A stretch of DNA of 64,000 nucleotides, from positions 8,975,836-9,039,835 of the forward strand of contig CM041198.1 in NCBI GenBank assembly GCA_023078555.1, in the 5' to 3' direction. The stretch comes from Ulva prolifera (taxonomy: Eukaryota; Chlorophyta; Ulvophyceae; Ulvales; Ulvaceae). The translations under genes were made by a program, and so were the position numbers. The notes under the pieces were generated by a model, which was given only the letters and a program-made list of their open reading frames with translations, was not told where the DNA came from and did no database searches. Numbering within the stretch: the stretch's first letter is position 1; each line of letters begins with the position of its first letter. This document shows, piece by piece, positions 25,612-37,456 of the stretch.

Positions 25612-26392
25612 GTGTGTGTTACAAGGACAAAGCAAGGCAGGCAGGTAGCACCGCGAGCAACAACCAGAGGAACCGCACACCCACGCAACCAGACACACGC
25701 AGCACACATCAGCACACCCACGCAACGTCGCTTGCGTTCGGGCGGATTCGCGGTGGCTGTGCTCTCCTATCGCGTGTGCTTTGCGTTGTTCATGTGCTTC
25801 CTTGTTGTCCTGGCGGTGCTACCGTCCCCTCCGGCTATTTCCTGTGCAACACAAGCCCCCACACCCCACACCCACAACCACACCCGCACCCCGCCCGCAA
25901 GCCCGGCTCCAGAGCCCCGAAAGCACACGCAGCCGAGGCCGCAGAGCCCAACACACCGAGACACCAACAACAACCCCCCCGAGGAGGCCACAGCCTCCCC
26001 CAGCAAATCCCACCCCGCCCAGCACCCGACACACCACCCCGCCCACCCGCAAACCCAGACCCCCAATCCCCAAAATCCAGCCCGGCCTGCCCGAACCTCC
26101 CCCCCCCCCCCCCCCCCCCCCGGTCGCGCCCTGACGGCGGGTCACACGCAAATGCACGGCAAGGGCAGCGTCAAAGCGCGGCACGCCGAGCGCAAGGCCG
26201 GTCACTCCAGGTGGATGGCAGGCCAGGGCCACCGCCGCCACAAAGCGGACAAGGCCGGGGGCGTACACAGCAACTACCGTCGAACATGCAGCCAGGGCGG
26301 ACGCGCAGTGCCGCTCAGGCCGGGTGGCCCGTGAGCGGCGTGAGATCATCGGACGGGACCGCCAGCACCGTCAAAACTGCCCTGCCCCACAC
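25612..26392 (-). repeat. Dispersed repeat R1, copy B
   Basis: This copy is inverted relative to copy A at 345-1030. It contains the core TGTTACAAGGACAAAGC, a poly-C tract at 26100-26120, and, read on the minus strand, the conserved LAVPSDDLTPLTGHPA-stop end near 26335-26390. The middle is more diverged than both ends. Confidence 0.65.
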
Positions 26393-26836
26393 ACTGCCTT
26401 GAGCGCAGTGTGTGCATGCTTTTCTGCATATGCAGATATCACGCATGCTGCAAAAGTTTGTGACTGGGCTGCATCATGCGTATCTGGAGCTGCCATGGGT
26501 TATGCGCGTTGATGCGATGGACAGAAGCATGTGTGGTGCAAGCGGCTCGCGTCATCGCTCTTCCAGGAGTCGAAGAGTGGTGCCCTTATGCATCTGCCAC
26601 TTGTTGCCGCCATGCAGCAGATGGAACAGTCATGGCGCGGAGTCTTGATATCTCGAATTAGCCAGTGCTGTCAGCGGGTAGGCACCAGTGGTTGGCTTTT
26701 ATTCATATGTTGCGCAGTGAGCGTGCGAGAGGCCAGACATGCGTAAGCGAAATCATGATGTATGTTTCAGATGGTGCACTTGTGATCGCCACGGGCATAC
26801 CCGAGTGATGTGAGCGCTTGCGTCGTCAGCGGTGCC

Positions 26837-29800
26837 ATGGGCACTGTGCAGGGCGATCGCGACCGTTATGGAATTACAGCAAGCGCAGTGCCGCTTAATC
26901 TTATTGATGGCACCGGATTGCGTAGATCGTGTCGCTCCAGAGAGATTGGAAGTCATCGTGTGTACGACGGGTCGGAGCAGTGGGGCGATGTTCCGGAGCC
27001 TCGCATACCCTGCGAGCACGATGCTTCCGGGCTGGGCATCCCGGATGCATCAGAGATTTCTGGGTATGTCTACTGGCATCAAGGCGAGCAAGGCCCGAGG
27101 ACAGCGCTGCAGACGTACGCTGACAGCATTCGGCAGCTGACGCTTGCGGTCCATCCTCTGAACGCGGCCGACTGTGCCCCACCAAGTGTGGCTGAGGTCG
27201 ATTACTTGCGGGTATGATCCTCAATATGCATCTGCCGGGACACTGCACGTTCGCGTGAGCAAAGTTGTCTGTACCTGGCTGATCTGTATCTTGCAAAGCC
27301 ATGCTAGACTCGAAGAACACACAATGGAGGACGATGGATCCTGGTTCTCGTTTGCTCGCGGGTGGAGAACGTTTGCATGTTCCTCAATGCACAACGCCTG
27401 TGAGTTTGTGTGCCTCAGCTGGTGTGCCTGGACAGCATACCCCCTGTGACCACTGTCTGTTCTGCAGCGGCGCAGAGCCACCAAGCTCCTACTGCAACAA
27501 AAGACGCCTGCGAAGCTGACATTATCTCTTGGCTCGGTGTTGGCACGAGCCAGGACTGTCCTCTTGGCATTCGTCAGCATCTGGCAGCTGAAGCGGCTAC
27601 AAGCGAAACCTCTGCAGGCTGCATTCCCCATCGCCGTAGGTATTGCCGCAGGCGTCTTTGTGTCCGCCTGCAACCGGAACTGGAGGTGTGACTGTCTTCG
27701 CGCTGAAGCTCGTGCGCACAATCTTGCAACCATCACCGGTGGTGCTCCTTCACAGCGCAGCTGAGCAGATCCGGCCCGGTGTCTCAGTGAAACTGTGGCT
27801 GTGGTGCTCAAGCCCAGGCATTTGAACTCTACAATTGTGCTACTTCATTCATCAGGATGTGATTAACCCCATAAATCAGATCTATGCTCTTCTCCACAGC
27901 AGGACCTATTTAAACCAAGCAATCTGAGAGTCTTTGCACATGGCCTCTGAGCCAGCACAGCCGGCGGTGCATCTTCTACTGCCACCCCGATACACCCACA
28001 CATCTGCAGGCGAGATCGCCTGCGGGCAGCAGCAGGGCTGCACACGGTCACCGACGACTGGGTGCACTTCCTGCAGCACCTGCTGTCCCAGACCAGCACC
28101 CACAAGCAGGGCCTGAACCTGGCAGCGCTGAGCAGAGGCACAGAGACCTGTGAAGGTGTCAACACCACCATCCGCAAGCTCTGGCGCTTCCTGGACCCAC
28201 ACGCCAGCAGGTGCTGCTCCCCAGGCTCAGTCTGGGCAAGGCTCCTCTGTCATGTTCTTGCAGACGTTCCAGAAGAGCAGTCACAAACTGGAGCGCCCCT
28301 CTGACTTTCGCCAGTCGGCGACCCTGTCCCCCAGCCACAATCTGCACAAGGCCCGTGTGCTGTCATCTCCTTGCAGACTTTTGAACAGAGCAGGCACGAA
28401 CAGGAGCGCCCCACTGCCTTCTGTCCGTCAGCCGCCCTGCCACCGTGGAGGAAATTTATATTTACTTTACTTTACTTTACAGGAGGCTGGCACTATAGCT
28501 GTGACACGCAGTGCCGGCCAATGGCACGCTCGTCGCCGCCGTCCCTAGCTATGGTGCCTGCACAGCCTACCATGTAGCCACTTCGGCTCATGGCCTTGCT
28601 GAAAAGCGAGCCCAGGCGCAGCAGCAGCAGGCGCACTTGCTCAGCTGGCTTACCTGCCACGTGCTGCCACATTGCCGGGTTTCCAAGCAAAAGGGATCGG
28701 TCTGGGCGGTGTGGGAGTGTGTGGTTGCTCAGCCGAGTTGTGGAGGCGCATGTGACACCTGCGGTGCTGCTTGCATCTCGGATTGCACAGAGACCTGATC
28801 TTGGTTGGCTGTGGATGGGGTTGTGGGTCGGCTTGGCAATGTAGGGCGCTGTTCGTTCTGTTGGCCGGAGGTTGGTGGTGTCTATGGCGCCACCCTGCTC
28901 TCAGCCGTTGTCCGCGTTGCGACACTCCCCGTCACGTGGATATGAGATAGAACAGACCTATCAGATCGCTGCTTTCCTCTAGATCCTGCTATGGAGATCC
29001 CTATAAATCAGATTCTGTGGGAATGTCCATGTTCTGATGATTGAAACAGGCGAGTAGTAGAATTCAAACGCATGCAGCTGCACCGCTCTGATTCCGGCAG
29101 CGCGGGTGCAGGTTCATCACCAAGCGCATCAACCTCATCCTCAGCAACTACAAGCCCCCAGTCTTCCTCAGCCTCAATCTGGAGTCGCTGCAGCTGGGGG
29201 CCCGCGCGCCGGAGATCGTGAGCATGCACACCTTCTCCGCCACCCCCCGCAGCATCGTGCTGCACGCTCAGCTGCGCCTCGTCGGCGACGGCCTCTACGC
29301 GGTGCTAGCGGGGTCTGTCCCCACTGGTCAGGTCAAGGCCGGTGCGTCTCTTCTGCCCCTCCAACCTCTGCCGCACTTCCGTGTGTAAAGTACAAGTAAC
29401 TCTAAACTTGCTGAGCCGTATCCTATTGGATGTTGACAAGTCCGAGCTAACAGGACCACAATCGCTGATGTGTGCTACCCTGCCGGACACTGCGGTTTTC
29501 TGTTTCGCGATGGTAGTTTTGTGCATGGTGGTTCTGTCCGCGACCCTTGTACTTTGCAGCATATGCTCCGCCACTGCTCCTGGCTGTGTTCTTGTGCACG
29601 CATATGAGTTTGCAGACACGCGTCCGCGCTCACACCAGTGGGGGCGTCGCAACGCCTGCGATTCACACGTGCAGCTGTGCGGAACATGCGCCTTAGCGCC
29701 CTGACACGGATCGAGCTGATGGAGCCGATGACGCGGCCGCCGTTCTTCAAGGCCATCAGCATCTCCTTCCTGGAGCCGCTGGAGCCCGCGTTCGCCATCA

Positions 29801-32800
29801 AGCTCGACGCGGGGCTGCTCACGGACGCCGTCGCGGCGTCGGCGGTGAAGCCCGCGCTGATGCACATCCTCACGAACGAGGTCTTTGCTGTGCGCCCCTG
29901 GCCCTGAATCTCGCAGCACCGTCCATACCGGGCAGCACCACGTTGCGGAATATAGAGCAGCTGCAGATTGCTGTGCCCAATGCTGCCTGTGAATCTCCCC
30001 CGGTTACGCTGAGTTGGGCTGACTTGGATCGTTGAATACTGACGTGAGTGCTGCACGGCACCGCTCTCGCTGTGAAGGGGCAGATTTGCAGGCTTTCAAC
30101 TGTCCCAGAACGACTGGCGATGCGCCGTTGGCTGTACCTGCTGATACGATGCAGCTGGAATGGCGGGCCATGCAACGCGTCAATGCGGCTGTGTCCGATC
30201 ACTGTGTTGGGCAGGGGGTCAACGCGCCTGACACGTCGAAGCCAGCGCCTGCCTGCATGCATAGTGAGGCTGTGGCAGCTAGCTGCTTCCTTGTTTGCAC
30301 ATCTGAACAGCTGAGGCCTTGGCTTGACTCACCTGTGGCATGTACACACGATTGTGCAGTGTCCATGGCGGATGCCCTCGTTTCGGCAATCCATGCTGGT
30401 CAATGCATGCGTACGCGCCTGAGCGTTGAAGTGCGGCTTCGCGCCCAATGCAGAATGTATGCCTGCAGCGTGACGCCCTGCCCCACACAGGCATAAGAAT
30501 ATATAAATATATATAATATATAAATATGTATAATAGTTGACCCATCTTTACGGCATGTTGGAGCCTTTACTGCATCGATCCTGTGATGACGCATTTGCTG
30601 CTGCAGAGGCTCTTTGTGTGGCCAAACCGGCTGGTCATCCCGATGAGGAGTCGGGAGAACCCGCTCATCAAGCCCATCCTGCCAAGCATCCAGCCACACA
30701 TCAAGGGCATCCTAGCTGTGATCGTGAAACGTGGAGCTGGCTTGCCCATCGAGTGCGTCGTCCCCCGCTTCCAGCTGCGCGTCACACACTGCAGTGACAC
30801 TCTGGAGGATCATGCCTGTTAACGGCACAGGCGGAACATCAGCGTTCGGTCACCGGGCGCACCCACATATTGCGTGGCCCATTGTCGAGGTTTACTTCCA
30901 CCGCCGCGGTCGGAGGACGCAGCATCTTGAGCCCAGCGGGTGATACTGTGTGCACGGGTCATTGCATGGCACAGTGACATGGTCCATGACGAGCTTCTCA
31001 CCTCAACCCATGCCAGCGGCACAGCAATGCGGGTGACCTGCCGCCGTGCAATTTTACCAGTTCTGACGCGCTAATGCGTGTGCCAAAAAGCCAGCATATG
31101 CGCAGGCCAGAGCACAAGTCCGTGGCAGCGCTGAGCCCTGATGGTCTGCACTGGTACAAAACAGGCAAAGCCTACGATGGGCCGAACCCTGTGTGGGAGT
31201 CCACGGGCGATGTTCAGGCCGGCGACCTGGGCAAGCATCTGCTGCTGATTCCTCTCAAGGAGCTGGACGTCGGCCTCCAGGCACGCCCCTGCACACGCAC
31301 TGCAAATCGAATTTTCTGGTGTGTGCGTTGCAGTGAATGCTGTGGTCTCTTCGCCAGCGCCTCCACGGCTACACTGCAGGCCGGAATAACAATACGTACA
31401 ATCGGCAGGCTTGTGCGTGGCCGACATCAGTTCTTCGGCCACAAATCTACAGGGGCAGCCTCCTGACTGCAGCAGCTTCTTGCGCATGCAGGTGGCGATC
31501 GGCCTGTCCGACATAAACGCCCACTACAAGTGGCGAGACCGAGAGAACTCCAAAATCGTCGCGCGGACGACAGTCAACTTGCACAGCCTCGCGGAGGGGG
31601 AGGTGCTGGAGGGGTGGCACAAGCTGCGGCCGCGGGAGGCGCGGGGGCAGGACGGCATGTGCCTCGCTGCCGACGAGCGCCACGGCTGGGCCCCCCCCTG
31701 GAAAGCGTGCGAGCCCCCCCTCCCTGCCGACGGACCCCCCCGAGCTACCTGACTCAGCAATGCATTGCCCCTGCCTGCTCTCTCGGGACCCCCCCCCAGA
31801 TGTGCGCATGGTGCTGCTGTTTTGCAGTGGACGGCTCAGTTGACCGAGGCCCATGTGAAGTAAGAATACTTCACATGGTAAGCGGTGCATGGTTCTGAAC
31901 CGCTCGCTGCATGCATGCAGGGCCGCGCGGCATGCCGGCTCGAAACGGCCGCGCCGCCTCCGCTCCGAGTTCGACAACTTCCAACGCGCCTTCTGCACAG
32001 CCCTCGGCGAGCCCCTGCCGCCGATCCCCCGCCGCCGCAAGGCCTCCAACCTCTGCTCCTACCCCCTCCCGGACGTCACGAAAATGGCCGGCCCTGGCGG
32101 GACCGTCCTGTTGAGCAGCGACTCGGGGGGGGAGGGCGATAGCGGCGTGCCACTGCAATGGGGTCGGCGGTCCATGGCCGCTGTCAGGGCACGCTCTCGC
32201 GCCCGCAGGCACACGTCCGCGCGGCCGGCACGCAGTGTTTGGCTGCATCACGGAACACACGGCAGCGAGGCCGCCGGCTCCGGCGGTGCGGCGGGGGAAA
32301 GCGCGGACGCTGGCCGGGTGGCCGGGCGTGCGGGGCGCAGCGCCGCGTCCATGCCATGGGGTGGGATCTACCTCAAGATGGTGCTGCTGGAGGCCAAGAC
32401 GCTGAAGTCGCTGTTCAACGCGTCGCGTGAGGCGTGCTCGGTGCGGGCAGTGCCGGAGGCGACAACGGCGGCGCTGGTAGATGTGCTGCGGCCGTGGCAG
32501 GGTGCAGCGGGCGGCGAGGGGCAGCTGGGGTGCTTGTTCGTCACGGTGCGCACCCGATGATTACTTAGCGCTTCTCGCCACGCCAATCGTCGCAGGCGGC
32601 GCTCGCATGCGTACGGGAGTGCGGCGGGGCCAAATAATATAGAACAATTTGACATATCTAGGTCGAACTGCTGGACAGCAGCCCTAAATACTCTGCGAGG
32701 CGACCCAACACTGGCGTACGCACAGCAATGAACATCATCTAGTGCTGACCGTGAAGTGCCTTTGCTCGGTCTTCATCATGCCAGAGTTCTAGACTACTGG

Positions 32801-35800
32801 GTCCAGTCCTGCCACTTCAGCCTCTGCTTCTCACTCTCTCTCCTCGAATCGGCCGCCAGCTCACCCGGGGCGCGTGCGTCACAGGTGCTGGAGGCGCACG
32901 GCCTCAGCCTCTGGGACGAGAGCAGTGGCTTCGAGGCCCCCGCCTACTCCCTCGGCCTCCCGGTGTCCTACGACACCTTTGTCAAGCTCAAGCTCACGTC
33001 CGGGGAGGGGCCCGCGCGGGCCGTGCACGAGGAGGCGCGCACCGGCACGATCACCGGCAGCCGCGAGCCGGTGTTCCTGCGGCAGTTTGAGTTCCTCGCG
33101 CAGCCCGCGCAGCGCACACTCGAGGTCGCCGTCGTGAACACCGCGTACGTCGGCAGGGGCCGCATCCAGGACAAGACGATCGGGGTCACGTCGCTGCGGC
33201 CGTGCGACCTCGCGCAGTGCCCCGGCGGCCAGGTGTGCCCTCTCACCTGCTGGGGCCCGTCCCTGGTCCTGATAAAAGGCATCGTATGGCGGGGGAGGTG
33301 TGCACATCGGCCGTGTGCGATTGTTGGGACTGGCGCTGCCCGCTAGATTGGCAGCAGGTGTCCCGTGGCTCCCTTTGGCGAACAGCATACCGCTGTGCCA
33401 CGCGCATGCATGTGACACAACTAATTAGCTGCCAGTGCTGCTGCAAGGCGTGTGTATCGAGCAAGCTGAACTGTGTTGGAAGTACCAGAAGCACCCCCAT
33501 GCATCCCCTGCCGGATCAAACCAACAGATCACTGTGAAGCTGCAACACAGTAACGCATCTTCTAGACGGCAGTGACTTTCCAAGAGGGCTGTGTGTGGTG
33601 CAGGTGTGGAGGGCGCCCCTGGACATAACAGCCCCTGGCCACCCGTGTGTCGTCACCGGCCGCGTCATGCTCACCCTCGACTGGCTGCCACTCTCACCCG
33701 CGCCCTGCGCGCCACCGAGCCCAGCGCCTCGGCTGCGGCTGCTCGGCCGCGGCAGCCTGAGCGTGCGGGTCATCTGCGCGTGGGACCTTGCCCCCATGGA
33801 CGTGCAGGCGATGACGTGCAATGCACGCGTGTGCATGCTGGCGGCCGGGGAGGAGCGCCGCACACCGACCCACGCCAGCATGTGCCCGGTGTGGCTGACC
33901 ACCGAGCGTTTCGAGCACATCAGTGAGTGCGGCACGCTGTGGCTGGAGGTGCAGCATGTCACGCAGTTTGGAGCGCAGTCCATCTCGCGGTGCCGCATCA
34001 GTATCGAGGACCTGGCGCCCATGCCGAACCAGGCCGTGCTCGTCACCAAGTGCCTGCAGGGCTGGGACGGCGACCCCACGCACCCGCAGCGCTCCGACCT
34101 GCACTGGACCGCGGCCCTCGGCGCCCCAGCCCCCGGTGACGGGGCGGCTGCAGAGGGGGCCGCGGGGACGCCGCCGCGTGCAAGCGCAATGTCCCCAGGC
34201 ACTCCCGGCAGATCCGAAAGTGAGGCGAGTGCCTGGCGCAGCCACGGCCGCCGCTCGGGAGTGTTTGATGTCTGGGGTGCGTGCGACATGCATGGCCCGA
34301 GCGCTCTGCGGTGGGCGGCGCAGCACTCGGCGGAGGCCAGCGGCTCGCTCGCGTCGGACAGCGCGCCGCCACCCGGAACGGCCCCCAGCGGCTGGCTCAT
34401 GTTCGAGGTGCGCAACTGACGGCTGCGGCGGGCTGCCCCGCCATGCAGGGGCACGGACACAGGTCCGTGCGCAGCGCGCTTCCGCTTTGCGGGGCTGCGC
34501 GCGAGCATCAACACCAAGGTCAGGGCACGCCGGCACCGCCTCGTCGGCGTCACCGTGGTCGCATTCGGTCCACACGGCCTTTCAACCCGATGCACCATGC
34601 ATGGAGTGGATGCATGCACCCCTGAACTTCAGGCTACGCTCGCTCTGAGCCGCGGCCTCCTGCGTTGCCGAAGCTGTATGCACTGCCGCATGCACCAGCG
34701 GGCCCTGCAAGGTGGTCTGTGTATCACATGGTCGCAGTGGGAATGCAGGTGGCGTTCTGCCCGTACGCCGATGGCAGCTGCGCGCCCAAGCACGGCCGCA
34801 TGTTTGCGTTTCCGCGGGTGAAGCGCGAGATGCTTGTGGCGGAGGCGCGCAGCATGCATGCCGCGCGGCAGGCCAAGCTGGAGAGCGCGCTGCCTGACAC
34901 GCACGCGCCGCTGCTGGCGCCGGTGCTCGGGGCGCGCAAGAAGCCCATCGTGGTGGGGCCCCCTGCCTCTTGCACTGCAAATCGGTACATCAATATAACG
35001 TCTGCCGTTGCGTTGCAGATGCATGATGACATGGCCATATGCATAGGGGCGTTCACAGCTCCGACATTCGATGGGCGTTCCCAATGTCACGCCTCGGGCC
35101 TGCCTCATCACCACTTTTCCTCGTCTGGCGCTGCAGGTTGGGGAGGCGGGCAACTGCCTGCGGGTGGAGGTGCTACGCGGCGAGGGCATGCCCCGCACCG
35201 ACGTGCTCGGCAGGTCGGACCCGTACGTGGTGCTGACCGCGCAGTCCGAGGCCGGCCTGCAGATGTTCCGCACCAAGACCGCCTGGAACACACTGGTGCG
35301 GCCTCCTCCTCACCCGCCCCGGCCACCATCAGGGCTGCTCGCTCCAGCCAAGTCCCCCGGTCGTCTAAGCACCTGGGTGTGCGGTTGAGCACCCCGTTGC
35401 ACCTTGCAGCGCACACCAGTTCTTTCACGTGCCGCCTGGGCTTGCTAGCTCTAGAGCGGAATGGGGCTTGCCTCGTGCCCTTGCATCTGATCCATCGCCA
35501 CGGCAGGCAGCTGCGAAATCGCAGTGCCCACGCGCACCGAGCAAGCCGCGCCGGTGCACAGCGGGCGATCCTCCGGTGCGACCTCTGCGCACTGCAGCCA
35601 CACGGCACAGAGGACACACACAACCTCTTGATCTGAGCTGGTGCTTCCTGCAAGTATACACAGGCGCAGTCGTGCTGTGGAGAGCGGAGGCGCTTTGCAT
35701 CAGGGGCTTCAGCCGTATCCGCATGCATGCAGAACCCGGCGTGGCACGCGTGCATGGACGTCTGGGAGGCGCACAGCACCGGCGGCGTGCTGGAGGTGCA

Positions 35801-37456
35801 GGTCTGGGACGACGACGTCCTGCGCCGGGACGACCACATCGCCACGGAGCTCGTCCACGTCGCCGCCACCCTGCGCGCCCCCGCCCCCCCCGGCCGCCGC
35901 AACCGCGCCGGCACCCAGTCCTGCCTCGCCGTTGCCCCTGAACCCTGCCCAATGCACAGCTTGGACCTCAACGAAGCGCTGCCGTGCCGCGAGGTGGTGT
36001 CGCGGGAGGTGGTGCTGGAGCTGCGGGGGGCGCGGCACAGGCGGGGCGTGCCGGCAGTGCACCTGCGGCTGACGTGGGTGCCGGCTGGGGTGGAGGCGCC
36101 GTGGGGCGGCGCGCGGGAGGGGTGGCCGATGCGGCCGTGGCGGCACACCGACCTGCATGCTCTGCACGCTCTTGTTGGCGGTGACGACTCGGTGCCGGCA
36201 GAGAGCCACGGGGACTCGGGTGCGGCCTGTGTTTCAGGGATGTGCTTTGACACGTGTTGAGTGCTTTGCCAGCATTTGTGGCTCATGTTGTTTCGTTGTT
36301 GGCAGGCTCGCAAGCACCGCAACTGGATCACCCCATAACGACGTTGCAAGAGTCGCTCGGTTTACCGCGAGCCCATCTCATTTGGTTGTTGCCCCTTGAC
36401 AAATCAAGCGACCCCAAGTGCCCGTCTTTTACGTCTCGCTCTGTGGTGACACCCTCATGGGGACCGCCCGTGCCCGTTGCTTCGTGTGCGTGTCATGCTT
36501 GTGAACACTTCGCAAGCCTTGCTTCTGTGCAGACTCTGTGCCGACAGTTTCATCACCGACGGCAACCAGCGGCGCCGCAGCGCGTGCCCGGCGGGGGCGG
36601 CTGTCGGTGGTGGTGGAGGAGGTACAGGGCGGCGCCGGGGCGAGCCGCCTGCCGAAGTACGTGACTGTCCGCCTCAACCGGGCGCGTGTCGGCAAGACCC
36701 GCAGCCAGCTGGGCTGCCTGTACCATCATGCCCTCTCGCCCATGGACAACGTCAGTGCCGATGACATCCTCGTGGTGAGCCCCCCTCCCCCCCCCCCCCC
36801 CCCCCCGCCCCCCCCCCCCCCCCCCCCCCCCCCCACAAAAAGCCCTGGACTGGGCTGCCGTGGCGGCTGGCTGCATCCCTGGTTGCCTGCTCAAATCTAC
36901 ACGTGTCCCAAACCAGCGTAGCGGTCGGCTGACTTGAATTAACCCTTTTGGACGCTGCATGTCCGATTCTCTGGGCCAAGTGTGCTGGGGCTGATCATTT
37001 GCTCTCATACATACCGGATCACGAATGATTGCTGAGACAAAAGCCACAAATTCTGGTCCTGTTCCGGCCCAGTGTAGCTTGCATCGGAGCAAACCAAACA
37101 GTCAAAAACATCCGCTCCGCTGGTCCAGTTCCGTTGTGGTGGCTGTGTTCAGATCTGGCTGTGCAACAACAGATGGTGTGGCTCGGGCAAAGGTGGTTCA
37201 TCCACTCCAGCCTCAGCGTGCCGTGGGTGCTGTGCAGTTCAAGTTCAAGGCGCGGGGGCTGCAGGGGATGCTGCTGGGGCAGGCGACGCAGGCGGTGCGG
37301 GAGCTCGTGCCGGAGCCCGACCAGGAGCGCCTCGGCGTGCCCTTCCGCGTGCCCCTCTCCGGCAGCCACCTCGCCCTCACCATCCGCTTCAGCTGGGAGC
37401 CTGTGCGGGCGTACCACCTCTCCCCGACCACGGCCGCCCGCTATCAACCTGCCTAG
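26837..37456 (+). CDS. SMP-C2 lipid-transfer protein (extended-synaptotagmin-like), copy I
   Basis: About 1,620 residues in 16 exons: 26837-27211, 27468-27685, 28010-28210, 29112-29341, 29675-29889, 30607-30752, 31106-31280, 31492-31706, 31921-32545, 32885-33232, 33604-34407, 34749-34952, 35137-35295, 35733-36219, 36533-36774, 37238-37456. Phases agree throughout and no stop interrupts. Order: N-terminal region, membrane helix (AVGIAAGVFVSAC), SMP domain (INLILSNYKPPVFLSL, SLQLGARAPEIVS, RIELMEPMTRPPFFKAISIS, VWPNRLVIPM) and five C2-like units. C2-4 has RTDVLGRSDPYVVL and VWDDDVLRRDD, so it probably binds calcium; the others lack a full acidic set. SMP domains shuttle glycerolipids between bilayers, and C2 domains dock the protein on a target membrane. 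Exon 7 ends in a GC donor. The start is the ATG in GCCATGG at 26837; earlier exons are possible. Confidence 0.82.
29383..29466 (-). mobile_element. SINE 3' fragment in an intron of copy I
   Basis: The fragment carries the 3' block (minus strand: CTCGGACTTGTCAACATCCA, then ATAGGATACGGCTCAG) and a TTACTTGTACTTTAC tail. It lies in the intron 29342-29674. The head is missing. Confidence 0.6.
36781..36834. repeat. Poly-C tract of about 50 nt in the intron after exon 15 of copy I
   Basis: It begins six bases after the GTGAGC donor at 36775 and is broken by only a few other bases. The matching intron of copy II (from 48888) lacks it. Confidence 0.9.

Larger units (their letters stand above)
24689..26836. 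other. Repeat-filled spacer upstream of SMP-C2 copy I
   Basis: Apart from the SINE (25118-25385) and R1 copy B (25612-26392), I see no exon chain. The ORF at 25383-26402 is R1 sequence read in the C-rich direction and is not taken as a gene. Confidence 0.5.

Noticed and set aside
25383-26402. 339-codon plus-strand ORF
   Set aside because: It is repeat R1 read in the C-rich direction and does not match the coding-like frame shared by the R1 copies.
30719-30757. End of SMP-C2 exon 6 at the GTGAAA donor
   Set aside because: The next exon would be out of phase; the GTGCGT donor at 30753 (GTGCGC at 42556 in copy II) keeps frame and length in both copies.
31850-31880. Inverted repeat around CATGTGAAGTA...TACTTCACATG as a regulatory element
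   Set aside because: A short palindrome within an intron, with no counterpart in copy II and no other support.
33516-34619. 367-codon minus-strand ORF
   Set aside because: It is the antisense shadow of exon 11 of SMP-C2 copy I.
35108-36349. 413-codon minus-strand ORF
   Set aside because: It is antisense to exons 13-14 of SMP-C2 copy I, which carry clear C2 motifs on the plus strand.
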